From: Sphaerolaimus hirsutus
Lineage: Eukaryota; Nematoda; Chromadorea; Monhysterida; Sphaerolaimidae
Assembly (NCBI GenBank): GCA_964036195.1
Contig: OZ038453.1
Location: 14,359,206-14,423,205 of the forward strand
Direction of reading: 5' to 3'
Length of the DNA: 64,000 nucleotides
Positions within the stretch are counted from its first letter, which is position 1; every line of letters begins with the position of its first letter. The translations under genes were made by a program, and so were the position numbers. The notes beneath the pieces are model-generated. The model searched no databases and had not been told where the DNA came from. It was given only the letters and a program-made list of their open reading frames with translations. Positions 22,501 to 34,600 of this stretch are shown here, one piece after another.

Positions 22501-24167
22501 CTGTATTGTTTTAACCCAGGACAATAAAGTTTTCTCCTGGGGTGCTGGTGAATATGGTAGGTTAGGTACTGGCAATGAAGATAATCAGTGTACACCAGCA
22601 AATCTGGCAGTTTCTGGACTAGCAGCTGCACAAATCAAGTCCATTGTTGCTGACAGTGATACAACTGCATTTGTGTTGGATTCTGGCAGGGTTGGTGCAG
22701 TGTTCAGACATCTATTACATTTTAATGACTTCAAGTCTGATTTGTCACAAGACTTATTTGTGCATTTCTTTATTTGCAGTGTCTACAATGTTATGAAAAC
22801 TTATTTCCTATATTTCCATCGTATCCTACACTAGCAGTGTCAGAGCAAAGCCCTTTGAAAAATGTGGTAAACACTTTTACAAAACTACACAAAAATCCAA
22901 TCTATCATTCACCCAGGTATTATCATGTGGCAGTAATGAGCACAACAAACTGGCGCTGGACACCAGTGTGACTGGTATGAACTTTAGTGAATCACAATCC
23001 AAACAGCTGTATGATATTCCATTCACTGCCAAGCCAGTAATTGTGAAGGCACTGGCCCATCTGCACATTGCAAATTTGGCCTTAGGACCAAACCATGGTG
23101 CTGCTATTGATAGTCAGTTTCTGGCATCAAAAATATTTATCTGAGTTTCAATTCACCAACAAATCCATGCATGACTTGCAACAAAATACAGTCCAAGGCC
23201 ATGTGTATACATGGGGACAGAACAACAATGGGCAGTTGGGTCACACTGGTGGTCAGCAGCCAAGAAGGGTCAAATATGCACTCACTGGGAAGGTGGCTGC
23301 CATGATTTCATGTGGTAGGGATTATATTGTGGCTGCTACAGAAGGTGAGACAGTGGACTCAATATTCACATCTGGGGCACAGTGCCAGACAGAGACAAAA
23401 AATTGCTTTTTACATCAATTGAATGAAGACCCAGCCAAAATATGTTTGTCATCAGCCACAAGACACACACCTTTTCATACCCAAACAGACTCCAGTGCCT
23501 ACATCTGGGGCCAAAGTTGCACATCACACACATTTGATCAAAGCACCGGCAAGAAAATCTGGCATCAACCTCAGAAACTGCCCAACTTTCCTCTGACCTC
23601 CAAAATGACCACAATCTGTGCAATGAAGTCATATGGCTGGCAAAATGTATTCATAGTACGTCCATTGGAGCAGAGTGAGACAAAATATTACCAAGTGTCT
23701 TATGGTAGTACCAATGTGTCAGCAATGCTGAAAGGCAGCTCAGCAGAGAATTCTGGTACATCTGCTGATGGTATAGTTGCTGGCAGCAGAAACTATCAAG
23801 GTAAACATTTTTAATGAAGGCTTTGCTTCAAACAAAAAAGGTACAGATAGAAAAAAAAACCCTGAATACACAGGTGAGCAAAACTACCATGAAGCTGCAA
23901 CTATTGAATGCCAAAATGCTGACCTATCAAGCCGAGTACCAGATTGGTTGCAGAGGGAAATTGATCAGGCAGCCACTGGTGAAAGTGGGCAAAGGTTGAT
24001 TGAACAATCGTCAAAGACAGATTCAAGTGATCAGACAAATGAAAGTGCCAGTGAGATTGACAGACTGAGGGCAGAAAATGAGAAGGTGAGCAAATGCATT
24101 TAAGATAAAAATTTAAGATATTTTGCAGGCTAGAAAGGAATTTTCACTTGTCCACATTTTCTCATAA
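16583..24167 (+). CDS. NEK9: NEK9-type NIMA-related kinase with RCC1 repeats, 17 exons
   Basis: Predicted exons: 16583-16720, 18300-18480, 18549-18675, 19176-19281, 19533-19582, 20287-20368, 20444-20548, 20618-20682, 21587-21731, 21825-21962, 22042-22198, 22287-22389, 22462-22690, 22917-23112, 23192-23800, 23841-24085, 24129-24167. This sums to 2715 nt, 904 residues plus stop, with every phase consistent. In the family this Ser/Thr kinase acts in mitotic spindle and centrosome control. Seen kinase motifs, in order: glycine loop [18 protein letters not shown] (catalytic Lys), [46 protein letters not shown], then [15 protein letters not shown]1-like blades follow ([77 protein letters not shown]). 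The tail has [11 protein letters not shown] and a short coiled coil, [12 protein letters not shown], as in NEK9 rather than the shorter NEK8. Intron 7 (20549-20617) uses a GC donor. The short last exon is the weakest call. Confidence 0.9.
16968..18004. mobile_element. hAT-like element with AATAAAAT arms
   Basis: TIR CAGGGTTGG, inverse CCAACCCTG, flanked by the exact duplication GCCATGGC (16960-16967 and 18005-18012). The arms are AATAAAATAAAAT plus TTGTAAAATTGTATAAAAATT words. A second palindrome of AAATGTCATGCAAAGTGTCA words (about 17185-17640) is nested in the middle. NEK9 intron 1. Confidence 0.88.
18695..19123. mobile_element. TACTCGGCGGAC-family MITE interrupted by a CCGTATTT element
   Basis: Left tip TACTAGGCGGACATGACAC and right tip CTCCGCTGAGTA with internal family words. 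At 18717-18965 a CCGTATTTCCTCG element is inserted with TA on both sides (18715-18716 and 18966-18967). NEK9 intron 3. Confidence 0.75.
19583..20286. other. NEK9 intron 5 without recognised feature
   Basis: No TIR, array or coding similarity is recognised in these 700 bp. A palindrome-like TTCGCTCGTGAATAGAGCGAA lies at about 19643. Confidence 0.4.
20695..21512. mobile_element. hAT-like element with AAACGTAAA and TACGCG arms, next to a splice donor
   Basis: Ends CAAAGTTGTTA and TCTAACATCTCTG (family tip CAGAGTTGTTA), flanked by the exact duplication GTAAACAC (20687-20694 and 21513-21520). The left duplication starts four bases into intron 8 of NEK9. A decayed CGAAATACCCC element is nested inside at about 20887-21310. 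Confidence 0.85.
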
Positions 24168-24247
24168 AAAGTATCCAATCAACACATCGTTTTAAAAAAT
24201 TAACCATCATCATGATACTTTTTTGACAATCAAGTACAATAATTAGG

Positions 24248-24341
24248 TAGTGATGTAAAAACGCCATGACATTTGTGGCACCATTGACGCTGGTGCCCAG
24301 AAAGCGCCAAATGTCCAAGTTTTGGCGCATTTACATCACTA
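24248..24341. mobile_element. TAGTGATGTAAAA MITE
   Basis: 94 bp with tips TAGTGATGTAAAAACGCC and GGCGCATTTACATCACTA. It sits between the convergent NEK9 and CUB genes and could fall within the NEK9 3' UTR. Confidence 0.7.
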
Positions 24342-24507
24342 AGATTGATATCTGAAAAAATGTGTGGCACAGGAATCTGAAATTATGTGTAATTCACTTT
24401 TCACATTTCTATTGGAATATTAATTTCCCATGCAGTTGAAGGGGCTCCTGCTCACGAAACAATAGGATTGAATCGAAACAAAAAATGTGAAGAAACAGGA
24501 TGATAAT

Positions 24508-24540
24508 TTTATTTACCACACCTCAATGATTGCATTTATT
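24508..24540 (-). terminator. candidate polyadenylation signals of the CUB gene
   Basis: Two AATAAA hexamers on the minus strand (TTTATT at 24508-24513 and 24535-24540) lie 110-145 bp downstream of the CUB gene stop codon at 24651-24653. Confidence 0.5.
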
Positions 24541-24582
24541 TGTATAATATCACACACTGAACCACGTCGAAATAGATAGTCT

Positions 24583-24588
24583 AATAAA
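24583..24588 (+). terminator. candidate polyadenylation signal of the NEK9 gene
   Basis: AATAAA sits about 415 bp after the predicted NEK9 stop and only about 60 bp before the stop codon of the convergent CUB gene. The two 3' UTRs would overlap if this site is used. Confidence 0.35.
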
Positions 24589-24650
24589 CGAATGCCAGTC
24601 CAGAAAAATGACCCAAAAAAAATCATGTCAAAAAATTAATGTTATACAAT

Positions 24651-25628
24651 TCACCCGCCACCTAGCAGTATTTTTTGTCTGTCCGCCCATTCTTTATGGC
24701 CATGTTGAATTGCCCTCGCTTTGATATGAAACACCGATCTCCGATGTTGCGAGGGAATGTTCTCAACAGTTTTCGGCGTAAATTGCACAATCATTGATTT
24801 TCCAGCCACTGGCGCTGGCAGCAATGATTCCACCATTCGGGCATCCGAAGTCTGCAAAATAAATAAATATTTAGTAGATACATGTACTTTGAAATGCGTA
24901 ATTTCGAACTCAGCCAAATGATTTTGCACGAGATTATGAAATGCGGGCTGAGTGAGTTACCCTACCAAACCGACCACTGGTGCTGATTCCACACCCTGTA
25001 CAATATCATTGAAAATGTCAAATTCGCCTTTAATTATAACTTGACATTTGTCACTTTACATGCGGTTTTGTCATCACCCTACGCTGGTGATCTGACAAGG
25101 GGGGGGGGATTTGGAAGCCAACCTGACATACATCCATGCGACTCTCCGCACCCTGTTCTCCCTCAACGAAAACACTCAATACATCCTTATTTTCACAGTC
25201 GAAAATGTCCACAAAATTTGAGTCCGTGTACGAAATGCGATCGAGATTGACTCGTACTACTTCAATTTTTACACGCGCGTCATTTGTGGGCGGAGTTATG
25301 CGCCAGGTACAGGTAACGTTTTCTTGAACTCTTCTAGCCAACGCTTTATCGCCTATATTTTCCGGGTAAAGTATGTTTGCATGAAGGGGCCGTTCTGGGG
25401 CAGTCCCCAACCTGTAAAATTCCCTGTAAATGTCAAATGTCATGCAAAGTGTCAAAAGTCATGTAAAATTCCCGGTAAAATGGCAAACGCACGCTTGCCG
25501 TTTTACAGGGCATTTTACATGTCTTTTGACACTTTTCATGACATTTGACACTTTACAAGGCATTTTACAGGGTCTCGGACTGGCACCTGGGTGGAAGTTT
25601 GAATGCAGTCTGATCGAGCCACCGCAGC
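24651..25628 (-). CDS. C-terminal CUB domain of the minus-strand gene, three exons
   Basis: Exon 25587-25628 reads CGGSIRLHSNFHP (CUB start). Exon 25123-25352 continues with DKALARRVQENVTCTWRI, VKIEVVRVNLDRISY and NFVDIFDCENKDVLSVFVEG. Exon 24651-24851 ends the domain (KSMIVQFTPKTVENIP, SVFHIKARAI) and the protein. The Cys spacing (27 residues from first to second) is canonical, and phases agree across both introns. No membrane anchor follows, so the C-terminus looks soluble. Confidence 0.85.
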
Positions 25629-28600
25629 CTGTATCACAAAAATGGAAGTGTAGTTGGAAAGAAATTGATCAAATACCCTGTCATGTGACAACTAAAGTTT
25701 TATGCCCATAAAAATTGTTTCTCATTCAAGTGTAATTATATTTGAAAATTGAATCTACTGACTGCGAAATTTTGCACAAAATTCTACCATTACCAATCAG
25801 CAATTGACCAAAAATTTTTATATCTTTCAGCATTTTACATTGGTGCCACTGTCTGATTATTTCACACACAGTGTACAGCAGATTATTTATCCATCAAATT
25901 ATGGTAAGAGGTACATGAGGCCTGAGCATGGTTGGTTTTAGTAAAATTCGTTTTACTAAAATTGTATTTTATTTTTATTCAAATTGTATTTTATTTTAAT
26001 TTTATTCATGTTTCAGTTTATTTTATTTTATTTTATTCTGAAATGTCATTAATAAAATAAAATGAAACCATTTTACAAAAATTTTACAAATATTTTACAT
26101 AATTTTTACAAAAAATCGGAAATCTTGGATGCAAGGACATAAAACAATGTGCATGCTGGAAGCATGCAGATGAATACAAAAAAAATATGTAATTTTTTGA
26201 CACGAGGTGAGGTAGGCATTTTGTATTTTGACCCTCAGGAGGTCCTGGATATATGCATCTAATTGCTCCTCCCAAGGGAAGATACCTAAAATTTGGTTGA
26301 TTTTTTTGGGTGGGGGGACGTTTCAAGGTATGGAACGAAGAAAATCGGAAACAAATCTCATAAATTAGTGATCTTTAAGGTGAAAATATTTTTTAAAATG
26401 TGAAAATTTGCAATTTTGAGCAACGATATGTTTCAATCACAACAATGAATTTTATTCATATTTCATTTTATTTTATTATATTTTATTCTGAAATGTCATT
26501 AATAAAAAAAAATGAAACCAGCAGAGAGAAGCATGCAGATGAATACAAACAAATAATTATATACTTTTGTGTGACACAGGTTGTGACATAGGTACCTTGA
26601 ATTTTGACCCTCTCAGGGGCCGGATAGATATGTAGTAAATTGCTTCTCCCGAGGGAAAGAAAGCTAAAAGTTTGTTATTTTTCGGGGGGGGGGGCTTGCG
26701 GGGTTCAATATATAGGCTTTTTCAAGGTATGGAACAAAGAAAATGGGGAAAAATCACATAAAATAGTGATTTTTTAAGGTGAAAATATATTAAAAGTTGT
26801 GAAAATTTGCAATTTTGAGCAAAAATATTTTTCATTCACAACAATGAAAGCAAGAACAAGGCACCAGGCAACAACAAGGCAACAAGTACTGCAAATGGGC
26901 AGCTAGAAACTTAAGCAACAGGATAGAAAACTTGGTATAGAAATTTTACAGACACTTGAGTTTTTGTAAACTTTTAGTAAAATTGTACAAAAATACGAAT
27001 TTGAGGTAAAATTGTATTTTTATTTTATTAATTTTCCATTTTATTTTATTCTTCAATTTTCTATTTTATTTTAATTTAGTTTTCCTGCGATTTTGCCAAC
27101 CCTGAGCATGAGGTACACTCGCCAACCAGTAGATGTATCTACACTAGGTAATGGACTTCTATCATAATCCTACCTGGGATTGATTCAAGTATATCTGGAA
27201 CCGGGCTTTCTTTTTCTAGCTCAGCTGAAAGGCGATACGCACACTAGTTGAAAACGACACCAAATGTCAACTGGTTCCGATCCCAATTCAAAGATCGCTG
27301 ATGAGTAATACACCACCATGCAGAATGGTTGAGACTGCCCACACATACAGGAAGTGTCTACTAGGATTGGGAACTGGACCCAACTTGACCCGACCCGGAC
27401 CCAATGCCCGCACATTTTTTGAGCTGAAACCCGATATTTACCTGAACCCAGCTCAACTACCCGAAGCCAAACCCGATATAGAAACCCCAACACGAAACAT
27501 ACTTTCCGAGTGGCCTTCAGCGGGCTTCCTTTGCAGCGTGTAGGTCACCGTATAAGCGTATTTCAATGCCAAATTATTTATCTTTGTCGGAAGGTCACCT
27601 TCACCCGTAACCGCCGCTTTCAAGTAATCGAAAGTTCGCACGTTTTCGATGAGCGATTGAATCGGGATATTCACATAATTACTGCCATCGAATCGGACTT
27701 TCCGAGAAAATGCGGTATACACCAGAAATATATGCCGGTTTAAGTCGCACGCGAGTGGATCAGAAATGTCTATCCTTCTCAGGCTTTCTATCTGGATGCG
27801 AAAATGGGGCGTAGTGTTTTTTTGCAACTGTAATTCCTCGAAATTCAGGCTTGAGCGAGTTTAAGAAAAAAACAACCCTCCCCCCTCGAAATACCCCACA
27901 CCCGAAATGAGCGTATAGAGAATGTCATTGGCAAAAACTGCAGTTTGTGATCTGTGTAATGCAGAATTCATGTGAAAAATAGTGGCATCTACCTTTTTAT
28001 ATTTAAAGGTTTTATATAAACACCTTCCCGGTCAGGTCCGGCACCCTATTTTTGATTTCACTCCGGGTGCCCTAACTCCCGCTGCGGGCGGAGTAGAAAG
28101 CTGAAAATGGGGGGGGGGGTATATACTTGCAACCCCCCTCTACGCTGCATCAATGGGGTAGGCCACGGCGACCCGCTACAGGGTGGGTCGCCGTATACGC
28201 AAAGTTTTTTTTGGCTTTTTGAGTGTCCCGCACAGGTCCGGCACCCACTTTATTTTGCGACACTTCGGATGCCGTACCTCCAGCTGTGGGGGTGATAAAG
28301 AGCTGCAATTTGAGAGGAGTATAGACAACACCCTCCCCTACTATACCCCCTCAGGGCGGCCTCCGGTGACTCACTAAATTCCCGGCCGCCGTGGCTCAAT
28401 TTCAGTTCATTGAAAAAATAAACTGTCCCATTGGGTCCGTCACTGGTTTCTGGTTCAAAAATGAACACAGTAGTGTAGAAAATGCGCGATTAATGTGAAA
28501 TAAAGCGATTAAAGATGCAATTGGATACACGTATCCAAATTGCAAAATGTACCATGCATATCCAAGACTAATTTTATTTTAAAAGTTGAAAAATCGCTCG

Positions 28601-31600
28601 CTTAGCAGGGTCTCTTTTCGAGCGATTTCATTTCATTGAAAAAATCGACTGTCCCATTGACATGACATTAGAGAACATGACCACCCAATAGATGGACGAC
28701 AAACAATTCATTTTTTGGAACTTTTTTATTAGACACTTGAAGAGCTGGTTTATGATATTTTAAAGGGAAGGGTTTGATGATTAAAGTTATGTAAAGAACC
28801 ATACCTCTAAAATGCCTGCATTGCAAAATTTACTTGGGGGGAATATTATGACACCATAATGACATCATTTCAGGAACAAAAATTTACAAAATTTACACTT
28901 TGAAATTCCCCCCAAGTAAATTTTGCAATGCAGGCGTTTCAGAGGTGTGGTTCTTTACATAACTTTAATCATCAACCCCTTCACTTTAAAGTATCGTAAA
29001 CCAGCTTTTCAAGTGTCTAATAAAAAAGTTCCAAAAAGTGAAATATTTGTCATCCATCTATTGGGTGGTCATGTTTTTTTAGAGAGTAAAAGAATATTTT
29101 AGAAATTTTTCACATGAATCTCACATTTTTGAATAGTGTATAGTAGGGGAGGGGTGTTGGTAACTAGGGTTCAAATGATATGACTTTTCGATATCGATAT
29201 TCGATATTCGATATTTTTTCAAAATTTTCGATATCGATATTCGATATTCGATATTTTTTTCTGAAACTCGATATTCGATATCGATACGATATGGAACCTC
29301 GATATCGATATTCGATATTCGATATTGAAAAATGGTCGATATTCGATATTCGATATTTCGATATTTTCGATATTCGATATTGCAATATGCTTTTGGTATA
29401 GCAAGGCATATTTCAAGTGGCATATTGTATTTTCATGTGGTTGCACACATGTTTAATCATCTCTTTACTGAAATGTGAATGGTACAAGTGATTTTAACAA
29501 GCTTTACATCACTCAATGGTAGAAAATAGAAGAAAAACATGATGAATCAAAGTGTATCAGACAAATAACAATTGGTAGATATTACAGTTCATCCTTATAA
29601 CCTAATTGCTTAAGGACATGTTGCAAAAAAAAGTATATCAGCATTTTCTGGCTTCAAATTTAGCACTCTAACAACAATGACATTATAAATACTGTACTTT
29701 TACTCATCAAATACAATACTATAAGCACATCAGATCAACCATAAACATCTCAAAATGAAAATGAAAATATATCGAAAAAATGGTCGATATTCGATATTTT
29801 TTCAAAATTTTCGATATTGATATTCGATATTCGATATTTTTTCAAAATTTTCGATATCGATATTCGATATTCGATATTAAAAAATGGTCGATATCCGATA
29901 TTCAATATTCGATACGATATATCGTTTGAACCCTATTGGTAACACATCCCCAAAATTTTAGATTTTTAGCCCTCCCACAGCTAAAAAATCAGTGGGTGCC
30001 GGACCTGTGAGGGACACCAGAAAAGCTATAAAAAAAATTTGTACTTATGGCGACCCACCCTCTAAAGGGGTCGCCGCGACCCCCCAAATTCATGCGAAGT
30101 AGAGGGGAGTTCCGTCTATATTTCCCCCAAGTTTCAGCTTCTGGCGCACCATAGAACTGGAGATAGGATGTCACAAGTGTCATCAAAAATAGGGTGCCGG
30201 ACGTGACCGGGAAGGTGTTTATTTACCTACCTAGAGGCTTATACCATCTAGGTAGGTACCGTATTTCCTCGAAATACCCCCGGGGGGTTTATTGTTTCAG
30301 AGTGAGAATTTTGAGGGGGGGGTAAACGAGGGGGGGGGGGGGTATTTCGAGGGGGGGTTTATTATTTCGCCAGAAATTTTTTGAAAACCAAGTACTAAAT
30401 TGTCGTCTGAAACGTACGCAGACGTCGAAAATGCAACAAAAATCGCCATTTATAAGAGTCTATATTCGTATAAGTGTGTAGACGTATAATCACTGTTCTC
30501 ACATAACAGAAGAATTGAATTGAAAAAAATAACAGAGTCATCGTTTTTAACGTGTGTTTTGCATTACCCAGATGACAAACCGCAGCCTTTGTTATTTACG
30601 TTCTCTATACACTAAATTTGGGGGGGGGGGGTATTTCGAGGGGGGGGGGGTTTAAAAGTTCATAGTGTCCATTTTGAGGGGGGGTATTTCGAGGGGGGGG
30701 GTATTTCGAGGGGGGGGTATTTCGAGGAAATACGGTATATAAAATTTACCTAAATAAGTCAATAGTGGGGTTGGAAAAGCGCCATGGCGCTGGCGCCTTG
30801 CGCAAACGCCAACGGAAAAAACGCTATGGCGCTTTTGAAACTTGGCGCCATTTTGCTGTGGCACCATTGGCGCTTGGTGCCGCACCCATGATAAGCGCTT
30901 GGAGCTTTTGTTTGTCTAAGAACGTTCTTATGTCCAAATATATCCTATTTGTATCTTATTACCTGTTTTGGCCCAAAACTTTTGGGTACGGAAATGCCTA
31001 TTATTTACTATGATCATTACAAAAATTTCTGACGAAATAATAAACCCCCCTCGAATAAGCCCCCCTCGAATTAACCCACCCTCAAATTTTGCTGGCGAAA
31101 TAATAAACCCCCACGGGGGTATTTCGCTGTAATACAATATTGGCGCTTGCGCCAAAGCCCTTGCGCTTTTTACATTACTTATCTCAAGGATCTACCGTAT
31201 TTCCTCGAAATACCCCCGGGGGGTTTATTGTTTCAGAGTGAGAATTTTGAGGGGGGGTTAAACGAGGGGGGGGGGTATTTCGAGGGGGGGTTTTATTATT
31301 TCGCCAGAAATTTTTTGAAAACCAAGTACTAAATTGTCGTCTGAAACGTACGCAGACGTCGAAAATGCAACAAAAATCGCCATTTATAAGACTCTAAAGA
31401 CTTGTATAAGTGTGTAGACGTATAATCATTGTTCTCACATAACAGAGTCATCGTTTTTAACGTGTGTTTTGCATTACCCAGATGACAAACCGCAGCCTTT
31501 GTCATTTACGTTCTCTATACACTAAATTTGGGGGGGGGGTATTTCGAGGGGGGGGTTTATAAGTTCATAGTGTCCATTTTGAGGGGGGGGGGGGGTATTT

Positions 31601-34600
31601 CGAGGGGGGGGGGGTATTTCGAGGAAATACGGTAAATTATCACTTGATGGATTTGTCTATAGGAGGCATATTGGTTCAAACGTACCGTATATCCTTGAAT
31701 AAAACGTCCCCCTTGAATAACTCCCCCCCCCTGTCGGCCAGGTGAGAAAAAATAACTCCTCCCCTCGAATGACCCCCCTCTTAAATAACTCCCCTCTCTG
31801 GGTATTTGGTATGTGCACCCACAATGTGTATTTGAATGATTCAGATGCTGATGAACACAAATTTGAGCATGAATGCCTTGTTTTGGTTGTTGTTACACTG
31901 TTTAATACCTGGATTACATGGGCTGATGCAATGCATTCATACAACAAATAAAGTGAAAGTTCTGAGGAAAAAATAACTCCTCCCCTTAAATAACATCCCC
32001 CCTTGAATAAGTCCTCCCTCCAAAACCTATGATGAAATAATAACTGCCCTGGGGTCTTATTTGAGGTTATACGGTATTTACTTTTACTTGATAAATATGT
32101 ATACTCAAGTACGGAGTGAATACATATACCTTTCCTCTGAAAAAAAGTACCAGTACCCGCTTTTATGTATACTAATTGACATATACTATACTGTACTCAA
32201 GTACAGAAAACGTATTTAAGATAGTGTTTTGTATTTAGAGACTTTTTAGGCATACAATGATACAAAAAGCTTGAAAACCATATCAATGGCATACAATGAT
32301 ACAAAAAGCTTGAAAACAGGCCAAAAATAAAGGAAAATTGGTTGAATATTGGTATATAAGCACATGTATAGACAACAATTGCTGATAATAGGCAAGAAGT
32401 TTCTAAAATTGGTGATTTTGCAAGAAAATTGGACCGAAATTGCTAGAGAATACTAACTTTTACATTTTCCAGGGGGGTAATTACATTTACTCATGAGTAA
32501 AAGTAAACATATTTACTTTACGTTTTCTGTACTCGGGTCATGAGTAAAAAAAAACTTTATGTTTACATATATTTTAAAGTTCAGTACTTTAAACAACTCT
32601 GCTAGGAGGAACATAAATCTGCACACTAAATGAACATAAAAATTATGAGGGTGCACTTCTATGCACATACGCCCGGCCCGCACATAATGAAACCCGGCCC
32701 GCACAAAAGCCCGTTCCGCACATAACTGGTGCTATGTGAGTGCCGCCCCATATGCGATCCAGGCGAAAACCCATGTTGACCTTATCCCGGTCAACTGAAA
32801 AAATTTTATTCAAACATTCACCATGCTTTAACGCTGGCATCTAGCCAAAGGTGAGGCCATGTAAACTGAACCCCAAACATTTCTCTTTCTGGACATATAG
32901 TGGGCACCACTGAAATCCCCTGTGCGGCATGTAAATGGCACACACATTTTTTTTATACGATGTGGGAGTTATCACCTTATTCCAGTCATCGACTCTTATT
33001 ATGATTTTCTGTCTTTCAGGGGCACAAATCATCCCAAAAGACAGAATGAAGGCCTGGCATGGTGCCAAATGCAATTTGTAAGGCATATTTTAAGTAAAAA
33101 TAGGATTTGGATGCATTTACGCATCCCAAGTGTTCATGGTCAGTTTACAGCTGAATTCCATTGATTTTTTTTGTAAACTGAGCTGACAATATATCCTACA
33201 TATTTTCGACCCTAGGCGAGACATTTTCACACAGATATAGTCCTGCACAGGTGCATTTTGTTTGACATGGCATCAATTTATGAAAATGTCATCTAAAATG
33301 TCTTGTCACTTGACTTCTCGGTCAACTGAAAAAAATCAAGTCAAGTGACAAGACATTCCTATTTTACAGCACATTTTCAATTGAGGGAATCTTTATCATT
33401 TTGTCAGAAAAATCAAAATTTTGTAGGGGGTATTTCGAGGGGTGGGCTTATTTGAGGGGGGGGGGGTTGTTCATCAGAAAAATCGAAATTTTGTAGCTTT
33501 TCGCATAAACCGATTATGGTAGTGGCGGCCAAATACAAAGGACTAAGCATTGTTCTCTTTTATTACCACTGTTCTCTGGGCTTTGTGTTTGGCGCAGCCA
33601 GTGTCATGTGCAGGCTCATGCAGAGTTGCGAAAGTGTATTCACACTTACCCAAAATACCCGGGTAAATGGGTATTTATATTTACACTTACACTTACACTT
33701 TTATAAAATACCCGTACACTTTTTTTACACTTTCCCAGTCAAATTACCCAGGTAATAAAAGTGTAAAAAGAATTTCACAAGTGTAAAACTATTAAAAAAA
33801 ATTGAATGAGAATGGGTGTCAAAAAATAACTGCAGGTGTGCAATAGCTCACTGAAAATAGCAAAATGAATATAAATTGTGTTGAAATATGAGTGTGTTGT
33901 AAAAAATTCTCTTGCATATTATTGTATTTAGCTGTAACATTTTCTGGGGGTTGGGGATCAATAGATAGGTGAGACTCATGATCGATAGCAGACCAACCTA
34001 TGGGATAGATAGAAAGCTGGGGCATTTGGGGGGGGGCAACCCCCAATCCACCTACTAGACCCCTAGTGTTGAACAGTGTGTATTTGTTGTGTTATTGTGT
34101 GATGTATGTGTTTGATGAGAATAATGTGAAAAATGAATTTAAATAATCAGTAAATTCATCTAAAAGTGAAAGGAAGGGTGTCGTCCGATTCTCAACAGCA
34201 AGAGCACTCACTTAAAAAAGTTTTTACACATTTTTACACTTTCCCAGGTATTTTAAAAATACCTTACGCTTACAGTATCCATACTCAAAATTTGCAAAGT
34301 GTATTTATGCTTACACTTACACTTTCCAAAAATACCCGTATTTTAACAACTCTGGGCTCATGTACACACAGCCCTCCCCCCCCCCCACCGGCCCGGCGCG
34401 CACATATGCCTGGCGCGCACATACGACTGGCGTGCACATATGACCGGCACGCACATACGACCGGCATGCACATGGGGCAGCACGCACATAGAACCAGTTA
34501 TGTGCGGACCGGGCTTTTGTGCGGGCCGGGTTTCATTATGTTGGCCGGGCCTATGTGCGTAGGAGGCCTGCCCCAAAATTACTCACCCATATGCAATTGA

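Larger units (their letters stand above)
28017..30221. mobile_element. large foldback element with TAAACACCTTCCCGGTCA ends
   Basis: The left tip TAAACACCTTCCCGGTCA is matched by TGACCGGGAAGGTGTTTA on the right. The arms share GGTCCGGCACCCACT, GGGTCGCCGT-type words and CAACACCC-TCCCCTACTATA. A second inner hairpin spans about 28665-29095. A TCGATATCG element (29165-29935) is nested in the right arm. A half copy lies at about 37360-37944. The left half encloses a CUB-like exon. Confidence 0.75.

Noticed and set aside
22774-22916. Possible extra NEK9 exon after TTTATTTGCAG
   Set aside because: The direct join 22690 to 22917 keeps phase and gives the expected RCC1 blade. Including this segment would break the blade.
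29121-29446. Open frames on both strands with YRISNIDIE-type repeats
   Set aside because: The TCGATATCG word array translates without stops in several frames. The same occurs at 773-1640 and 12317-12748.
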